Positions 4,518 through 6,292 of a stretch of DNA of 6,292 nucleotides are shown here, one piece after another. Position 1 is the first letter of the stretch, and every line of letters starts with the position of its first letter. The translations under genes and the position numbers were made by a program. The DNA is from Clostridia bacterium (lineage in GTDB: Bacteria > Bacillota_A > Clostridia > Oscillospirales > CAG-272): assembly GCA_017407885.1 (NCBI GenBank), contig JAFQVU010000107.1:1-6292 (forward strand), written 5' to 3'. Under the pieces are notes generated by a model. That model was not told the origin of the DNA, did no database searches, and was given only the letters and a program-made list of their open reading frames with translations.

Positions 4518-6047
4518 TTAAAGCTCGCCGTCATCCTTCATCGCCTGAAGCTGTTCAGCCTGGATTTCGGGTATAGCGGAAAGCATCGGCTCGATGCCCT
4601 CTTTCTTCTTGATCTTGCGGTCAACGTAGTTGCGTGTGATCTTTATGACGAGACCTGCGCAGGCGATGACACCGATGAGGTTAGGTACCATCATGAGACC
4701 GTTGAAGGTGTCGGAGATGTCCCATGCGAGCGACGAAGTGAGAAGCGCGCCGCAGAGAATTGTAACAAGGTGAAGCACCTTGTACGCCTTTACTGACTTT
4801 GTACCGAACATGTACTCCCACGCCTTTGTACCGTAGTGATCCCAGCCGAGCACAGTGGTGAACGCAAAGAGGAGAATCGCAATCGCGATGAATCTCTCGC
4901 CCCAGATGCCGAAATGCTCGCCGAATGCAGATGCAACGAGAGTCGCATCGTTAATTCCCTTGGTGCCGCCTTCAACTGTGAATACGTTGAGGTCAATAGA
5001 TGTAAGAACAACGAGAGCAGTCATGGTGCAGACGATCATTGTGTCGGCAAACACCTCGAATATACCCCAAAGACCCTGACGCACAGGCTCCTTAACATTG
5101 GAGTTCGAGTGAACCATAACGGACGAACCGAGACCTGCTTCGTTCGAGAACACGCCGCGCTTGCAGCCGGTGGTAACAACTACCTTTACAAGCGAACCTG
5201 CCGCACCGCCGAGCGCTGCGGGAACAGTGAATGCGTAATTGAAGATAGCGGAAAAGGCAGCGCCGATTTCAGTGTAATTGATGCCGATAATAACAATCGA
5301 ACCGACAACAAAAAGTACAACCATGAAAGGAACAACCTTTTCGGCAAAGCTTGCAATTCTCTTAAGACCGCCGAGGATAATGAGTGCCGCGATTATTACA
5401 AGCACAGCACCGAGGATGAGGTGGTAGAGTGAAACGCCCTCATAAAGCTCCATATCGCTGAGCGCAGGGATCTTGAATGCTGAAACAACGTTTACAACAA
5501 TCTTGTTGATCTGTCCCATTGCACCGATACCGAACGAAGCAAGAATTGCAAAGATACTGAAAAGCACCGCAAGAATCTTACCTGCCCATTTGCCGTACTT
5601 CATGCCGCCGAGACCGTCGCGCAGATAGTACATAGGGCCGCCCGACCACTCGCCGTCCGCATTCTTGCGGCGGAAGTAAATGCCGAGCACGTTCTCGGAA
5701 TAGTTTGTCATCATTCCGAGGAACGCCGCGATCCACATCCAGAATACTGCACCGGGACCACCGGTTACGATTGCGGTTGCAACACCGGCGATATTGCCGA
5801 CACCGATAGTCGCCGCGAGCGCGGTACAGAGTGCTTGGAACTGGGAAATGGATTTGCCCTTAACATGACCGGAAACATCCTTTTTGAAGATCTTACCGAT
5901 AGTCTGACTGAACCAGTGTCCGATGTGAGTAATCTGGAACACGCCTGTGATAACTGTCATAAAAAGTCCGACGAACAGGAGCAGGTAGACACCATTGCCC
6001 CATACGAAGCTGTTGACAGCATCATTGAAATTTGTTAACCATTGCAT
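4518..6047 (-). CDS. Sodium:alanine/glycine symporter of the AGCS family
   Basis: The 509-residue inner-membrane protein is predicted to take up alanine or glycine with sodium ions. It is hydrophobic throughout, with roughly ten to eleven membrane segments. Family landmarks are GVGNIAGVA at 82-90, the signature GGPGAVFWMWIAA at 96-108, SGGPMYYLRDG at 135-145, GCKRGVFSNEAGLGSS at 294-309 and the late segment TTVLGWDHYG at 397-406. The C-terminal tail after about 475 is charged and probably cytoplasmic. The ATG at 6045-6047 gives the expected short N-terminus before the first helix. The best ribosome binding site, GAGAGAGG (plus 6061-6068), is 13 bases away, a wide gap that suggests modest translation. 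The gene is alone in its unit. A tandem glycine riboswitch and a terminator sit in its leader, which points to glycine as a physiological substrate or signal. Family is confident; glycine-versus-alanine preference is inferred from the riboswitch. Confidence 0.95.
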   Translation of the reverse strand: MQWLTNFNDAVNSFVWGNGVYLLLFVGLFMTVITGVFQITHIGHWFSQTIGKIFKKDVSGHVKGKSISQFQALCTALAATIGVGNIAGVATAIVTGGPGAVFWMWIAAFLGMMTNYSENVLGIYFRRKNADGEWSGGPMYYLRDGLGGMKYGKWAGKILAVLFSIFAILASFGIGAMGQINKIVVNVVSAFKIPALSDMELYEGVSLYHLILGAVLVIIAALIILGGLKRIASFAEKVVPFMVVLFVVGSIVIIGINYTEIGAAFSAIFNYAFTVPAALGGAAGSLVKVVVTTGCKRGVFSNEAGLGSSVMVHSNSNVKEPVRQGLWGIFEVFADTMIVCTMTALVVLTSIDLNVFTVEGGTKGINDATLVASAFGEHFGIWGERFIAIAILLFAFTTVLGWDHYGTKAWEYMFGTKSVKAYKVLHLVTILCGALLTSSLAWDISDTFNGLMMVPNLIGVIACAGLVIKITRNYVDRKIKKKEGIEPMLSAIPEIQAEQLQAMKDDGEL

Positions 6048-6090
6048 AGAAATAAGCCGTCCTCTCTCTTGACAAAATAAAATTAGGAAT

Positions 6091-6120
6091 AAAAAATGGG
6101 CTAAGCTTACAGCTTAACCC
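6091..6120 (-). terminator. Expression-platform terminator of the glycine riboswitch
   Basis: On the minus strand GGGTTAAGC and GCTTAGCCC (plus 6112-6120 and 6098-6106) pair over nine base pairs with one G-T wobble and a five-base loop, followed by ATTTTTTA (T6 from plus 6091-6096). It lies after the second aptamer and about 44 bp before the symporter start codon. Its first G is also the last base of the aptamer's closing stem, so the two helices meet at that base. Confidence 0.85.
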
Positions 6121-6292
6121 TGGAGAGTGAAGAATTTGAAAATAGAGACAGATATCGAAAGAGACATCTTCCCTAAAATCTCTGTCCTTTTGCCTGAGAG
6201 CATTAACACCTTCGGCACTCAATAAATGAGCTTCTCCAGTGCGCCGTCCGCATACGGTTTTTTTACCTGAGAGCGTTACTCCTTCGGTAAGC
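6120..6292 (-). promoter_or_regulatory. Tandem glycine riboswitch (gcvT-type), first aptamer cut by the window edge
   Basis: Read on the minus strand, two copies of the glycine aptamer core are present. Aptamer 1 shows CCGAAGG (plus 6281-6287) and CTCAGGTAAA (plus 6262-6271); its 5' side lies beyond 6292. Aptamer 2 shows GCCGAAGG (plus 6209-6216) and CTCAGGCAAAAGGACAGA (plus 6181-6198). Its closing stem is CTGGAGA (plus 6233-6239) paired with TCTCCAG (plus 6120-6126). These are the conserved blocks of the family, and the downstream gene is a known type of target (AGCS symporters). A small hairpin CCG-TATG-CGG (plus 6248-6257) lies between the two cores. The promoter is outside the window. Glycine should shift the balance with the terminator at 6091-6120. 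Confidence 0.93.

Noticed and set aside
6069..6097. TTGACA at 6069-6074 on the plus strand as a rightward promoter
   Set aside because: There is no acceptable -10 box at the right distance (AAAAAT), no rightward gene follows, and the bases lie in the leftward symporter leader.
6022..6222. Leftward 66-codon open frame upstream of the symporter
   Set aside because: It runs through the second glycine aptamer and the riboswitch terminator and lacks a ribosome binding site; the RNA structure explains the sequence better.

Overview
The window looks like a chromosomal segment from a low-to-moderate GC Firmicute, probably a gut-type Clostridia (Oscillospirales-like). This rests on strong AGGAGG-type ribosome binding sites, sigma-A promoters, compact U-tailed terminators, a tandem glycine riboswitch, and a GC-rich, hairpin-packed intergenic sequence. 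The taxonomic assignment is inference. No mobile element, CRISPR array, rRNA or tRNA gene was seen.

Layout, left to right. (1) Positions 1-521: a small rightward gene for a possibly exported protein with a lipocalin-like or DUF5640-like beta domain. (2) 525-1391: a textbook promoter (TTGACA, 17 bp, TATAAT with an extended -10 TG), a leader hairpin, and a uridine phosphorylase gene (udp). (3) 1392-1762: about 350 bp with no convincing gene but many inverted repeats, closed by a bidirectional terminator that also encodes the end of the next gene. (4) 1741-4461: a divergent regulator/catabolic locus. An AraC-family regulator runs leftward. A two-gene operon runs rightward: a PIG-L (LmbE-like) deacetylase and a NagB-like sugar isomerase/deaminase homologue whose active site departs from classical NagB. 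(5) 4466-6292: a leftward AGCS sodium:alanine/glycine symporter gene, preceded by a tandem glycine riboswitch with a terminator expression platform. The first aptamer is cut by the right edge.

How the parts work together. The PIG-L and NagB-like genes are 33 bp apart and divergent from the AraC-type gene, as in sugar-responsive loci. A plausible model is that the deacetylase removes an acetyl group from an N-acetylated sugar and the NagB-like protein acts on the amino sugar product. By eye, the NagB-like protein seems to lack the residues that hold the sugar phosphate, so its substrate may not be a 6-phosphate. The symporter is an independent unit controlled by glycine. The strongest leads are the diverged NagB-like enzyme with its deacetylase partner, the hairpin-rich 1392-1737 sequence, and the face-to-face promoter region at 2646-2720.
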